Shown here piece by piece: positions 25,731 through 33,249 of a DNA stretch of 64,000 nucleotides. The DNA lies in contig CAMLML010000006.1 in the NCBI GenBank assembly GCA_946481095.1, positions 19,235 through 83,234 of the forward strand. Direction: 5' to 3'. Made by a program: the position numbers and the translations under genes. Below the pieces are notes generated by a model. It had not been told where the DNA came from and searched no databases. It saw nothing but the letters and a program-made list of their open reading frames with translations. The DNA is from an uncultured Cellvibrio sp. (GTDB lineage Bacteria > Pseudomonadota > Gammaproteobacteria > Pseudomonadales > Cellvibrionaceae). The stretch's first letter is position 1. Every line of letters starts with the position of its first letter.

Positions 25731-27125
25731 ATGAGCAAGATTCTGATTGTTGAAGACGAAAATATTATCCGCAATGCTTTGCGCAAGCTTTTGGAACGTA
25801 ATCTTTATGAAGTTCAGGAAGCACCTTCTGTTAAAGAAGCGATCAAATTTAATCTCAAAGATTTTGACCTGATTATCAGTGACCTACGGTTACCGGGTGC
25901 GCCGGGCACCGACCTGATCAAACTGGCTGGCGATATACCGGTGTTGATTATGACCAGCTATGCAAGCCTTCGCTCGGCGGTTGATTCCATGCGTATGGGC
26001 GCAGTTGATTACATCGCCAAACCTTTTGATCACGACGAAATGGTCAACGCTGTAAAACGCGTTATAGGTAAAGCCAAAGCCCAGGCCAAAGTTGTCCCCA
26101 CCGCCAGTAATGCCATAGCCGGAATGATCGGTGTCAGCGATGTCATGAAAGAGCTGTATAACCGCATCCATAAAGTTGCCCCAACCGCCGCCACTGTATT
26201 GATTCACGGTGAAACAGGTACCGGAAAAGAGTTGGTAGCCCGTGCCCTGCACGAAGAAAGTACCCGCAGCAACCACTTGATGATCTCGGTGAACTGCGCG
26301 GCCATTCCCGAAACTCTGATTGAATCCGAACTTTTTGGATATGAAAAAGGTGCGTTTACCGGGGCATCCAATAATCGTGAAGGATTGGTTGCTGCTGCCG
26401 ATGGTGGAACCTTATTCCTTGATGAGATAGGTGAACTTCCCCTGGAAGCACAAGCGCGTCTTCTACGCGTATTACAGGAGGGAGAGGTCCGACCTTTGGG
26501 TTCAGTCGAATCACGCAAGGTAGATGTACGCCTGATTGCAGCCACTCACCGTGACCTGCGCAAACTGACCAAAGAAAACAAATTCCGCGAAGATCTTTAT
26601 TTCCGACTCAATGTTGTGCAACTGGAGTTACCACCTCTGCGCCAACGTGGTCGCGATATCATTACAATCGCCGAATACCTGCTCCAACGTTACTGCGCAC
26701 AATTTAACAAACCCCTGTTGAAGCTATCCGAAAAAGCCATTGAATCCATCATGAGCTACCCCTGGCCGGGTAATGTCCGTGAACTGGAAAACGCCATGCA
26801 GCGCGCCGTTATCCTCTGCGAGGATAGCAACGAGATTGGCGACAACCTGTTGTCTATCGATATGGAAGCTGGCGATATAGGCGATGAAACAACCAGCTCC
26901 GTTATTATTTCCCCACGCATAGCCAATCGCAGTAACCCCGGTCATGCGGGTGATGAAGATTTGTCCCTCGAAGATTATTTCCAACGATTTGTGTTGGAAC
27001 ACCAGGATCGTATGAGTGAAACCGAACTGGCTAAAAAGCTTGGTGTTAGCCGTAAATGCCTCTGGGAACGTCGTCAGCGCTTGGGTATACCAAGGACAAA
27101 AGGTACCTCGGGCATCAAGTCATAA
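25731..27125 (+). CDS. cbrB: Sigma-54-dependent response regulator CbrB
   Basis: 464 residues, NtrC family. The receiver domain has phospho-acceptor D51 in LIISDLRLPG. The AAA+ domain has Walker A GETGTGKELVARALHEES, the sigma-54 contact loop GAFTGA (207-212), and GGTLFLDEIGELP. A Fis-type helix-turn-helix follows (SETELAKKLGVSRKCLWERR). The intact GAFTGA loop means it can activate sigma-54 promoters, and a sigma-54 promoter lies 236 bases downstream of its stop, before a candidate CrcZ-like RNA. That is its main direct target in Pseudomonas. Confidence 0.95.
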   Translation: MSKILIVEDENIIRNALRKLLERNLYEVQEAPSVKEAIKFNLKDFDLIISDLRLPGAPGTDLIKLAGDIPVLIMTSYASLRSAVDSMRMGAVDYIAKPFDHDEMVNAVKRVIGKAKAQAKVVPTASNAIAGMIGVSDVMKELYNRIHKVAPTAATVLIHGETGTGKELVARALHEESTRSNHLMISVNCAAIPETLIESELFGYEKGAFTGASNNREGLVAAADGGTLFLDEIGELPLEAQARLLRVLQEGEVRPLGSVESRKVDVRLIAATHRDLRKLTKENKFREDLYFRLNVVQLELPPLRQRGRDIITIAEYLLQRYCAQFNKPLLKLSEKAIESIMSYPWPGNVRELENAMQRAVILCEDSNEIGDNLLSIDMEAGDIGDETTSSVIISPRIANRSNPGHAGDEDLSLEDYFQRFVLEHQDRMSETELAKKLGVSRKCLWERRQRLGIPRTKGTSGIKS

Positions 27126-27200
27126 CTTATTTTTCAAAAACCCCCAAAATTGGACACTTGCGTGCTAAAAGTGACATAAAGAACAGCTTAAACGCCAGAC

Positions 27201-27287
27201 TGTTACTCCCGATCACGCAAGTGTTACCCAGCCAAAAATGTTACCGCTACCCAATTTGAGTAACACATCACATTCAAATATGTAACC
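27201..27287. promoter_or_regulatory. Candidate CbrB enhancer: clustered TGTTAC/GTAACA elements
   Basis: TGTTAC occurs at 27201-27206, 27222-27227 and 27239-27244; GTAACA at 27260-27265; GTAACC at 27282-27287. Spacings of 21, 17, 21 and 22 bases put most of them on one face of the helix, about 100-186 bases upstream of the predicted start of the RNA. Pseudomonas CbrB targets are described as using several subsites with variable spacing. An 11-base inverted repeat (27154-27164 with 27214-27224) overlaps the second element. Confidence 0.6.
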
Positions 27288-27328
27288 GTTGGAAATAGCA
27301 AAAAGTAATAAAAACTCTTTTAAAAAGT

Positions 27329-27341
27329 TAACTAATTGATT
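27329..27341 (-). promoter_or_regulatory. IHF binding site between enhancer and sigma-54 promoter
   Basis: Read on the minus strand AATCAATTAGTTA, a full match to the consensus WATCAANNNNTTR. It sits between the TGTTAC cluster and the -24/-12 elements, where IHF bends DNA to bring a bound NtrC-type activator onto the polymerase. Confidence 0.6.
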
Positions 27342-27360
27342 TTAAAAGATAATTTATAAC

Positions 27361-27376
27361 TGGCACAGGAAGTGCT
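27361..27376 (+). promoter_or_regulatory. Sigma-54 promoter of the CrcZ-like RNA
   Basis: TGGCACAGGAAGTGCT: the GG (27362-27363) and GC (27374-27375) are 10 bases apart as required, and the sequence matches TGGCACGNNNNTTGCT except at two less critical positions. It predicts transcription from about 27387. Confidence 0.8.
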
Positions 27377-27386
27377 CTATTGCGGC

Positions 27387-27782
27387 CATAACAAAAACAA
27401 ACAATAAGAAATATTTGCTAACTTCTAATAACAACAACAAATAATAACAACAGCGATTTGACGGAATAACAACAAGAAACAATAACAAGAGCGAATCTTT
27501 CTGTGCCAAATGTACAGCTAGGAGATCTCAAAAAACAAAAAGTTCTGTATAAGAACAACAAACAATAAAATGCTTAACAAGCAGTCAGACGCAAGGCGTC
27601 TGGAACATAAGAAAGGCCAATGAAAAGAATTCGACGCGGGGAATAACTTTTCACGTTTTATAGATACACAAAGTGAATAACAACAAGGCACAGGTGGGGT
27701 TAGCAAACAGTAAGACCCATGAGTTGCCAGATGCACTTAGGTGCTAACCTCTAACGGGAAAGCTTGGGCTTTCCCGTTTTGC
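27387..27782 (+). ncRNA. crcZ: CrcZ-like Hfq/Crc-sequestering small RNA
   Basis: About 396 nt from a sigma-54 start to a terminator, between cbrB and pcnB, exactly where Pseudomonas carries CrcZ (about 400 nt). No protein frame fits. Six clusters of the catabolite-activity motif AANAANAA lie at 27390-27410, 27427-27450, 27465-27488, 27534-27541, 27551-27568 and 27676-27686. Between them are hairpins GTTCT/AGAAC (27542-27556), CAGACGC/GCGTCTG (27586-27602) and a closing stem GGTTAGC/GCTAACC (27698-27749). Such motifs bind the distal face of Hfq, with Crc, and relieve translational repression. Function is inferred from architecture; primary sequence homology to known CrcZ was not tested. Confidence 0.82.
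27753..27782 (+). terminator. Terminator of the CrcZ-like RNA
   Basis: A perfect 11-bp stem AACGGGAAAGC / GCTTTCCCGTT with loop TTGG, followed by TTGCTTTCT. The T run is interrupted, but the stem is strong. It separates the RNA from pcnB, which must have its own promoter within 27783-27860. Confidence 0.8.
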
Positions 27783-27860
27783 TTTCTGTGAATCTAACTC
27801 TAGCTACTCCGTGTCTGTTACACTTCAGCCAAACAAACAGTTCGGGATCTTCAGTTCTCT

Positions 27861-29192
27861 ATGCTCAAACGCATTTTAAACCTCTTCAAACCGGATACTG
27901 ATTCAAGCAAAGGACGCATTATCCCCCGCGATCAGCACACAATATCCCGCAAGCATATCAGCCCCGGCGCATTGAAAGTTATCAGGCAACTTCAGGGGGC
28001 GGGCTATCAGGCTTACCTGGTTGGGGGTGGTGTACGCGACCTGCTTCTGGGTAACACGCCCAAAGATTTTGATGTGGCCACCAACGCCACACCTGAGCAA
28101 GTCAAAAATCAATTCCGGGGGTCGCGCATAGTCGGCAGACGCTTCCAGATTGTTCACGTACGAATGGGACGTGAAATTATTGAAGTCACGACTTTCCGCG
28201 GCCAGGACGATCAGTCAAAGAGCAGTACCAAAAATGAAGATGGCATGTTGTTGCGCGACAATGTCTACGGCACTCTTGAGACAGACGCATTGCGTCGGGA
28301 TTTTACGGTTAACGCGCTGTATTACGACCTGCATGACTTTAGCCTGATTGATTACTGCGAAGGTATCAAGGATCTTGAAAAACGCCGTTTGCGGATCATT
28401 GGTGACCCCGAAACACGCTACAAGGAAGACCCGGTTCGAATGTTACGAGCACTGCGGTTTGCTGCCAAATTAGGGTTCTCGATTGAAACCACGACAGCAA
28501 AACCCATCAGTGAGCTTAGCCACCTGTTATTAAACGTGTCAGATGCCCGACTGTTTGAGGAATTGCTCAAGCTCTTTCTGAATGGTTCAGCAACGGCAAC
28601 ATTTTATCTATTGCGGGAATACGATCTCTTATCGATTTTATTACCCGGTACAGACGCGGCACTTAAATCCGGCGACACACTGGGCCTGGCCATCGTCGAA
28701 AAATGCATGACCAACACTGATAAACGCATTCGTGCCGACAAAACCGTAACGCCCGCATTTCTTTACGCTGCTCTCTTGTGGCCGGCATTACAGGCCAGAT
28801 TCAAAACCTTGTGTAAAGACTTGCCAGCTGCCCAGGCCTGGATACAAGCCTCACAGCAAGTGATACAGCAGCAATTGACCCGTACAGCTATTCCCAAACG
28901 CTTTACCCTTCCCATGCGCGAAATATGGGATTTACAAAACCGTTTGCCACACAGGTCCGGACTAAAAGCCCTGCGGACACTGGATCACCCCCGATTCAGG
29001 GCTGCTTACGATTTCCTGTTGATGCGTGAAGACTCGGGGGAGGATTTGCAGGGTTTGGGGCAATGGTGGACCCATTATCAAACGGCCGATGACGAACAGC
29101 GTATTTCCATGGTTAAAGCGCTCAGTAAACCTATGAGCGAGGCGAAGCCCCGCAGCCGTCGTCCCCGAAAAGCCAAACCCAAAGCAGAATAA
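27861..29192 (+). CDS. pcnB: Poly(A) polymerase I
   Basis: 443 residues. The nucleotidyltransferase core has GGGVRDLLLGNTPKDFDVAT with the catalytic DFD pair, followed by FRGSRIVGRRFQIVHV, RRDFTVNALYYD and EDPVRMLRALRFAAKLGF. The C-terminus is strongly basic (SRRPRKAKPKAE), as usual for RNA contact. It adds 3' poly(A) tails that promote RNA decay. It lies next to the CrcZ-like RNA as in Pseudomonas, and folK starts 4 bases after its stop. Confidence 0.95.
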   Translation: MLKRILNLFKPDTDSSKGRIIPRDQHTISRKHISPGALKVIRQLQGAGYQAYLVGGGVRDLLLGNTPKDFDVATNATPEQVKNQFRGSRIVGRRFQIVHVRMGREIIEVTTFRGQDDQSKSSTKNEDGMLLRDNVYGTLETDALRRDFTVNALYYDLHDFSLIDYCEGIKDLEKRRLRIIGDPETRYKEDPVRMLRALRFAAKLGFSIETTTAKPISELSHLLLNVSDARLFEELLKLFLNGSATATFYLLREYDLLSILLPGTDAALKSGDTLGLAIVEKCMTNTDKRIRADKTVTPAFLYAALLWPALQARFKTLCKDLPAAQAWIQASQQVIQQQLTRTAIPKRFTLPMREIWDLQNRLPHRSGLKALRTLDHPRFRAAYDFLLMREDSGEDLQGLGQWWTHYQTADDEQRISMVKALSKPMSEAKPRSRRPRKAKPKAE

Positions 29193-29196
29193 AAAT

Positions 29197-29682
29197 ATGT
29201 CTCTGGCTTATGTGGGACTAGGTAGTAATTTACAACAGCCTCTTCATCAAATTACACGGGCACTGCAAGAGTTGGATCAAATTCCTGAAACAAGGCTGCT
29301 AAAATCCTCACGTATGTACCAGAGCCAGGCAATTGGTCCAGAGCAACCGGACTTCATCAATGCCGCTGTATCGCTGGAAACTGGCCTCGATCCGTTTTCT
29401 CTATTGGATGAATTGCAAAAAATCGAGCAAACTCACCAACGCCGCCGTGAACAGCATTGGGGCCCGCGGACGCTGGATCTGGATCTGTTGTTATTCGGCC
29501 AACAGCAAATTCAATCAACACGCTTAATTATTCCGCACCCTTATTTGACGGAAAGGGCTTTTGTGCTTTTACCTTTGATAGATCTTGATGCTAATTTACG
29601 CTTGCCGGATGGCAGTTTGGTGCAATCCTGGTTGATAAATTGCCAGTCTCAAAAAATTCAGGTGCTCCCTGAAATAATGTAG
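29197..29682 (+). CDS. folK: 2-amino-4-hydroxy-6-hydroxymethyldihydropteridine pyrophosphokinase
   Basis: 161 residues, the family length. It opens with AYVGLGSNLQQP. The ATP and pterin loops are IGPEQPDFINAAVSLET, and the signature is RREQHWGPRTLDLDLLLFG. It transfers pyrophosphate from ATP to hydroxymethyl-dihydropterin in folate synthesis. The pcnB-folK pairing is conserved in gammaproteobacteria. It is followed 11 bases later by a deoxynucleoside kinase gene. Confidence 0.95.
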   Translation: MSLAYVGLGSNLQQPLHQITRALQELDQIPETRLLKSSRMYQSQAIGPEQPDFINAAVSLETGLDPFSLLDELQKIEQTHQRRREQHWGPRTLDLDLLLFGQQQIQSTRLIIPHPYLTERAFVLLPLIDLDANLRLPDGSLVQSWLINCQSQKIQVLPEIM

Positions 29683-29693
29683 AGGACTTAATT

Positions 29694-30377
29694 GTGACCC
29701 CCCTGTTTGACGAAATTAATCTGGATCTCAATCGCGAAAAATTACCGCGATTTATTGCTGTTGAAGGTTGTATAGGTGTTGGCAAAACCACTTTGGCACG
29801 CAATCTGGCCAATTTATTTAATTACGAAACTTTATTGGAGCAAGCAGACGAAAATCCTTTTTTGGAAAAGTTTTACAGAGATCCAAAAGCAACTGCATTA
29901 CCCACTCAATTATTTTTTTTATTTCAACGCGCCAACCAACTGGGCGATTTACGACAAAATGATTTATTCAGCCCCATACGCGTAGCCGATTTTTTAATGG
30001 ATAAAGATCAACTGTTTGCAAAAGTTACACTTGATAAGGACGAATATAATATTTATCAACAAGTATTTGACAGGCTGACGATTGATTCGCCAACACCTGA
30101 CCTGGTGATTTATTTGCAAGCGCCGGTTGATATTTTACTGGATCGAATTCGTCAACGCGGAATTGCTGCCGAGCAATACATTACACGGGATTACTTATCT
30201 GCATTGAATGATGCCTATACCGAATTTTTTCATTTTTATGATCGCGCGCCATTATTAATCGTCAACGCCAGAGAACTCAATTTGGCAACCAACCGTGAGC
30301 ATTTCAAACAATTGGTTAATTATATTTTACATATCAAAAACGGCCGTCATTATTACAACCCCAGCCCCGAACTATAA
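29694..30377 (+). CDS. Deoxynucleoside kinase
   Basis: 227 residues, GTG start with AGAGGA 8 bases upstream. The P-loop is EGCIGVGKTTLARNLA. The DRS-like region is in PIRVADFLMDKDQLFA, the lid arginines are in DRIRQRGIAAEQYITRDYL, and Walker B-like LVIYLQAP precedes. This is the deoxyguanosine/deoxyadenosine kinase family that phosphorylates salvaged deoxynucleosides. It lies between folK and panB; as I recall these two are adjacent in Pseudomonas, so it is an insertion relative to that order. Substrate preference cannot be read from the sequence. Confidence 0.85.
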   Translation: MTPLFDEINLDLNREKLPRFIAVEGCIGVGKTTLARNLANLFNYETLLEQADENPFLEKFYRDPKATALPTQLFFLFQRANQLGDLRQNDLFSPIRVADFLMDKDQLFAKVTLDKDEYNIYQQVFDRLTIDSPTPDLVIYLQAPVDILLDRIRQRGIAAEQYITRDYLSALNDAYTEFFHFYDRAPLLIVNARELNLATNREHFKQLVNYILHIKNGRHYYNPSPEL

Positions 30378-30388
30378 CGGAGACTGTC

Positions 30389-31225
30389 ATGCCTTATTCC
30401 AGCATCAGCACACCTACCAGCAATACACAGCTCACAAAAAAAATCACCATTAATAGCTTGCAAAAACTTAAAGCGGCAAAAGAAAAATTTGTCGTTATAT
30501 CGCTTTACGACGCACACATGGCAGCTATGGCTGAACGCTGTGGTGTGGAAGTGGTATTGGTTGGCGATTCGCTTGGCATGACTGTTTTGGGGTACGACAG
30601 CACTATTCCTGTCACTATGGAACAAATGATTTATCACGTAGAGGCAGTTGCGCGTGGAAACAAAAAATCCCTGATCATGGGCGATTTGCCTTTTATGACT
30701 TATGCCACCACTGAAGATGCATTGCGCAATTGCGCGCGCATCATGCAGGCCGGCGCACATATGGTAAAACTCGAGGGTGGCACATGGCTCGCCGATACGG
30801 TGAAACAATTATCCGAGCGCGGTATTCCGGTGTGTGCGCATCTGGGGCTAACCCCTCAATCAGTTAATAAATTTGGCGGCTTCCGGGTACAAGGTCGCGA
30901 TCAAATTACTGCAGAAAAAATTCGTCGCGATGCAATGATATTAACTGATGCAGGCGCTGATTTATTATTGCTCGAATGCGTTCCATCATTACTGGCCAAA
31001 CAAATTACAGACGATATTTCAATTCCCACTATAGGAATAGGGGCAGGACGCGATACAGACTCCCAGGTTTTAGTCATTAATGATATTTTGGGCTTGACTG
31101 AGCAACCCCCAAAATTTTCCAAAAATTTTTTATTGGAATCCAAAGATATTCCCGGTGCCATGCAAAAATATGTTGCTGATGTGAAGGCAGAAATTTTTCC
31201 GGGAGATGAGAATATTTTTGTGTGA
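30389..31225 (+). CDS. panB: 3-methyl-2-oxobutanoate hydroxymethyltransferase
   Basis: 278 residues, slightly longer than the usual 263 or so because of an N-terminal extension. The markers are VVISLYDAHMAAMAERCGVE, VLVGDSLGMTVLGYDSTIPV, and PTIGIGAGRDTDSQVLVIND. It makes ketopantoate, the first committed step to pantothenate and coenzyme A. panC, its usual neighbour, does not follow; the next features are a minus-strand terminator and a candidate small RNA. Confidence 0.94.
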   Translation: MPYSSISTPTSNTQLTKKITINSLQKLKAAKEKFVVISLYDAHMAAMAERCGVEVVLVGDSLGMTVLGYDSTIPVTMEQMIYHVEAVARGNKKSLIMGDLPFMTYATTEDALRNCARIMQAGAHMVKLEGGTWLADTVKQLSERGIPVCAHLGLTPQSVNKFGGFRVQGRDQITAEKIRRDAMILTDAGADLLLLECVPSLLAKQITDDISIPTIGIGAGRDTDSQVLVINDILGLTEQPPKFSKNFLLESKDIPGAMQKYVADVKAEIFPGDENIFV

Positions 31226-31230
31226 AAAAT

Positions 31231-31258
31231 AAAAAAGCCGATGTTTTTCAACATCGGC
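31231..31258 (-). terminator. Minus-strand terminator between panB and the candidate RNA
   Basis: GCCGATGTT (31237-31245) and AACATCGGC (31250-31258) form a 9-bp stem with loop TTTC. The run of six A at 31231-31236 becomes a T run only when read on the minus strand, so it ends leftward transcription. Confidence 0.75.
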
Positions 31259-31457
31259 CAAGACCATACTAGATACAAAACAAAGGGAGTTCCAACTGGG
31301 CCTCAAAATACCCAAGGGTAATGCTTTACCCCATTTCAAGTCATCACAGGGACGCTACACACTAACACCCCTGTGGTGATGTTCAGCACCACCCTGAACT
31401 TAAGTATTGTTCGGATAACAGAATTCGCTAGTGTTTTTCAAATTATTTTTAAATTGT
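31231..31457 (-). ncRNA. Candidate structured small RNA of unknown family
   Basis: The 380 bases between panB and the next gene have no protein frame but a dense set of hairpins: GTTCAG/CTGAAC (31381-31399), CACAGGG/CCCTGTG extended by CAT/ATG (31342-31381), GGGTAA/TTACCC (31316-31331), CTGGG/CCCAAG (31296-31316), and the terminator (31237-31258). On the minus strand a perfect TATAAT lies at 31469-31464, giving a start near 31457 and an RNA of about 225 nt. I do not recognise it as 6S, tmRNA, SRP or an Rsm-type RNA. Part of it could instead be the 3' UTR of the upstream minus-strand gene. Confidence 0.5.
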
Positions 31458-31463
31458 TTTGCA

Positions 31464-31469
31464 ATTATA
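31464..31469 (-). promoter_or_regulatory. TATAAT -10 box for the candidate RNA
   Basis: Perfect TATAAT on the minus strand. No convincing -35 element is seen 16-18 bases upstream, so this is a partial promoter call in AT-rich sequence. Confidence 0.4.
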
Positions 31470-31503
31470 CAAATTCATTGATTCTAATTGGATATAAGTA
31501 ATA

Positions 31504-31560
31504 TTTACACCAATCCAGGTTTATGTCATTCCTGTGAAAACAGAATCTGTTATGGAAATG
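31504..31560. repeat. Degenerate second copy of the TTTACACCAATC/GTCATTCC repeat
   Basis: TTTACACCAATCCAGGTTT followed by ATGTCATTCCTGTG aligns with TTTACACCAATCAGATTT followed by CTCGTCATTCCCGCG at 14553-14587. The hairpin is decayed here. This indicates a dispersed intergenic repeat family in the genome. Confidence 0.55.
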
Positions 31561-31605
31561 CGAAGAAAAAATTGGACAAGGCGATTCGTGTATAGGCCTA
31601 TAAGT

Positions 31606-31938
31606 TTATTCCTGCATTGTCAAAGTCAATGCATCAGGAATTAAACGCTCCAAACTGGCGGCTGTTGTTGAATGCAAGACCAACTCATGAATGTATTTAT
31701 TGAGCTGCATCAATTTAACCTGGGCCACACCAAAAGATTCCGTTATAGATTCATAACGCAAGTCGTGATCCTGAACACTGAGTTTGTTTAACTCGGACAA
31801 CTCGGCGTAAATAGCCCGAATAATGTCGTAGAAGAAATCTTTATTATCCGCTGAATTGGCCTCCCAATAGGCTTTGTCCAATCCGGCCAGTAGTTCTTCC
31901 AAAATAAAGATTGCTTTGGAAATCGTTGCATAACCCAT
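31606..31938 (-). CDS. Hypothetical 110-residue soluble protein
   Basis: 110 residues, mostly helical and acidic, with no signal peptide or membrane segment. It opens with MGYATISKAIFILEELLAGL and includes LNKLSVQDHDLRYESITESF. A GGTGAAG-type ribosome site lies just before the ATG at 31938. I do not recognise a family. It is divergent from the LysE gene and upstream, on the same strand, of the candidate small RNA. Confidence 0.65.
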   Translation of the reverse strand: MGYATISKAIFILEELLAGLDKAYWEANSADNKDFFYDIIRAIYAELSELNKLSVQDHDLRYESITESFGVAQVKLMQLNKYIHELVLHSTTAASLERLIPDALTLTMQE

Positions 31939-32060
31939 ACTTCACCCATTGATACCCGGCTCATTATTTTTTTCAGTATAGAAGGCTTTGCACATTTTGC
32001 CTCAGAATATAGCCTGAAGTAGTATCCATCCGCCGCTCAATAACCGAAAAGTCAGGATCT

Positions 32061-32672
32061 ATGGAAGTGCTAAATTCCTCGTTTGCGTTTATTACACTCA
32101 CCCTGTTCCTGTCCGCCAGTCCTGGTCCCGTCATGATCAACTGCATGACCGATGCAGCCCATTACGGTTTGAGAAAAACGTTTCGCACTATGTTTGGCGT
32201 CAGCCTTGGTAATTTAACCTTGATTTTGCTTTCTGCATTCGGGGTTGCTTTATTTCTGCAAAAGTCTCCTGCAGCCCTGATCTGGATTCAATATATCGGT
32301 GGCGCTTATTTAATTTATCTTGGAATGCAATTATTCATGCGCACAGGAATCAATCCCGATTCCACAAAAAAATTCCAGGATTCACGGCTATTTCTGAAAG
32401 GCTTTCTCATAGCTGCCACCAATCCAAAAGGTATTATTTATTTTGGTGCACTGTTCCCACAATTTATTCATCCATCACAAAATTGGCCAATACAATATGT
32501 ATATCTCACGCTGATTTTTTTATGTATTGATTTATGCTGGATGTTGATTTACGCCATTTCAGGTAAAAAAATGATGCTCTGGATTAAATCCCCGCAACAT
32601 CACACAGTATTTAACCGAATCTGCGGGGGATTATTAATTGTTGCCGGTATTGCTCTGGGGTTTTATAAATGA
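32061..32672 (+). CDS. LysE/RhtB family translocator
   Basis: 203 residues, six membrane segments, the standard length. The N-terminal motif LSASPGPVMINCMTDAAHYG with the following GLRKTFRTMFGVSLGN is the family signature, and GFLIAATNPKGIIYFGALFPQF is the second conserved block. These proteins export amino acids or homoserine lactone-like small molecules across the inner membrane. The substrate is not predictable. It converges on the TPR lipoprotein gene with 20 bases between stops. Confidence 0.9.
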   Translation: MEVLNSSFAFITLTLFLSASPGPVMINCMTDAAHYGLRKTFRTMFGVSLGNLTLILLSAFGVALFLQKSPAALIWIQYIGGAYLIYLGMQLFMRTGINPDSTKKFQDSRLFLKGFLIAATNPKGIIYFGALFPQFIHPSQNWPIQYVYLTLIFLCIDLCWMLIYAISGKKMMLWIKSPQHHTVFNRICGGLLIVAGIALGFYK

Positions 32673-32692
32673 GTAAACCACGGTCGTGGATT

Positions 32693-33157
32693 TTATTCAT
32701 TCAAATAATTTTTTATTCGCAACAAACTTTTTTCTACATCAGAACCCTGAGCTGCATATCGTAAACCTTGAAGCACAAAATTTTTGGCCTGTTGTGGCAT
32801 TTGCAATTGCATATAACTTTGCGCCAAAACCAGATATAAACTGGCTGCACGTCGATCAATACGCAACCCGCGCTCCGCTGTTGCAATAGCAGATTGATAC
32901 TGTCCTGCCTGATATTGTTGACGTGCCATTGCTGCCAAACTGTCAGTTGCAATACTCACTACAGGCTGAGGTCTGCTGGTCTCTGTGGGTTTTACAGGTT
33001 GTACCGCTCGCGGAGCGCTGGTATCACCACTCTCCTCTTGTGGCTGCTCCTGTTCAATTTCCACTTCATCTGCTTCAGTAACAGGCTCGGTATGCGTTGC
33101 ACAAGCTGTCAGCAAACTGAAGATTGAAAAACATGTCACCCACAATAATTTACGCAT
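32693..33157 (-). CDS. TPR-containing lipoprotein
   Basis: 154 residues. The signal peptide ends in lipobox LLTACATHTEP. A low-complexity acidic/glutamine stretch (about 25-50) follows, then a tetratricopeptide-like region (QYQAGQYQSAIATAERGLRI, then ASLYLVLAQSYMQLQMPQQA). It is probably a periplasmic or outer-membrane scaffold. No specific partner is indicated. It is divergent from srkA with 92 bases between starts. Confidence 0.8.
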   Translation of the reverse strand: MRKLLWVTCFSIFSLLTACATHTEPVTEADEVEIEQEQPQEESGDTSAPRAVQPVKPTETSRPQPVVSIATDSLAAMARQQYQAGQYQSAIATAERGLRIDRRAASLYLVLAQSYMQLQMPQQAKNFVLQGLRYAAQGSDVEKSLLRIKNYLNE

Positions 33158-33249
33158 AACACTACCCTTAAATAAATTGACGCTTAAATAAATTGCCCGG
33201 GATTATACGTGAGCCGCTAGAATGGTGGAAATTATTTGGGTAATTCATC

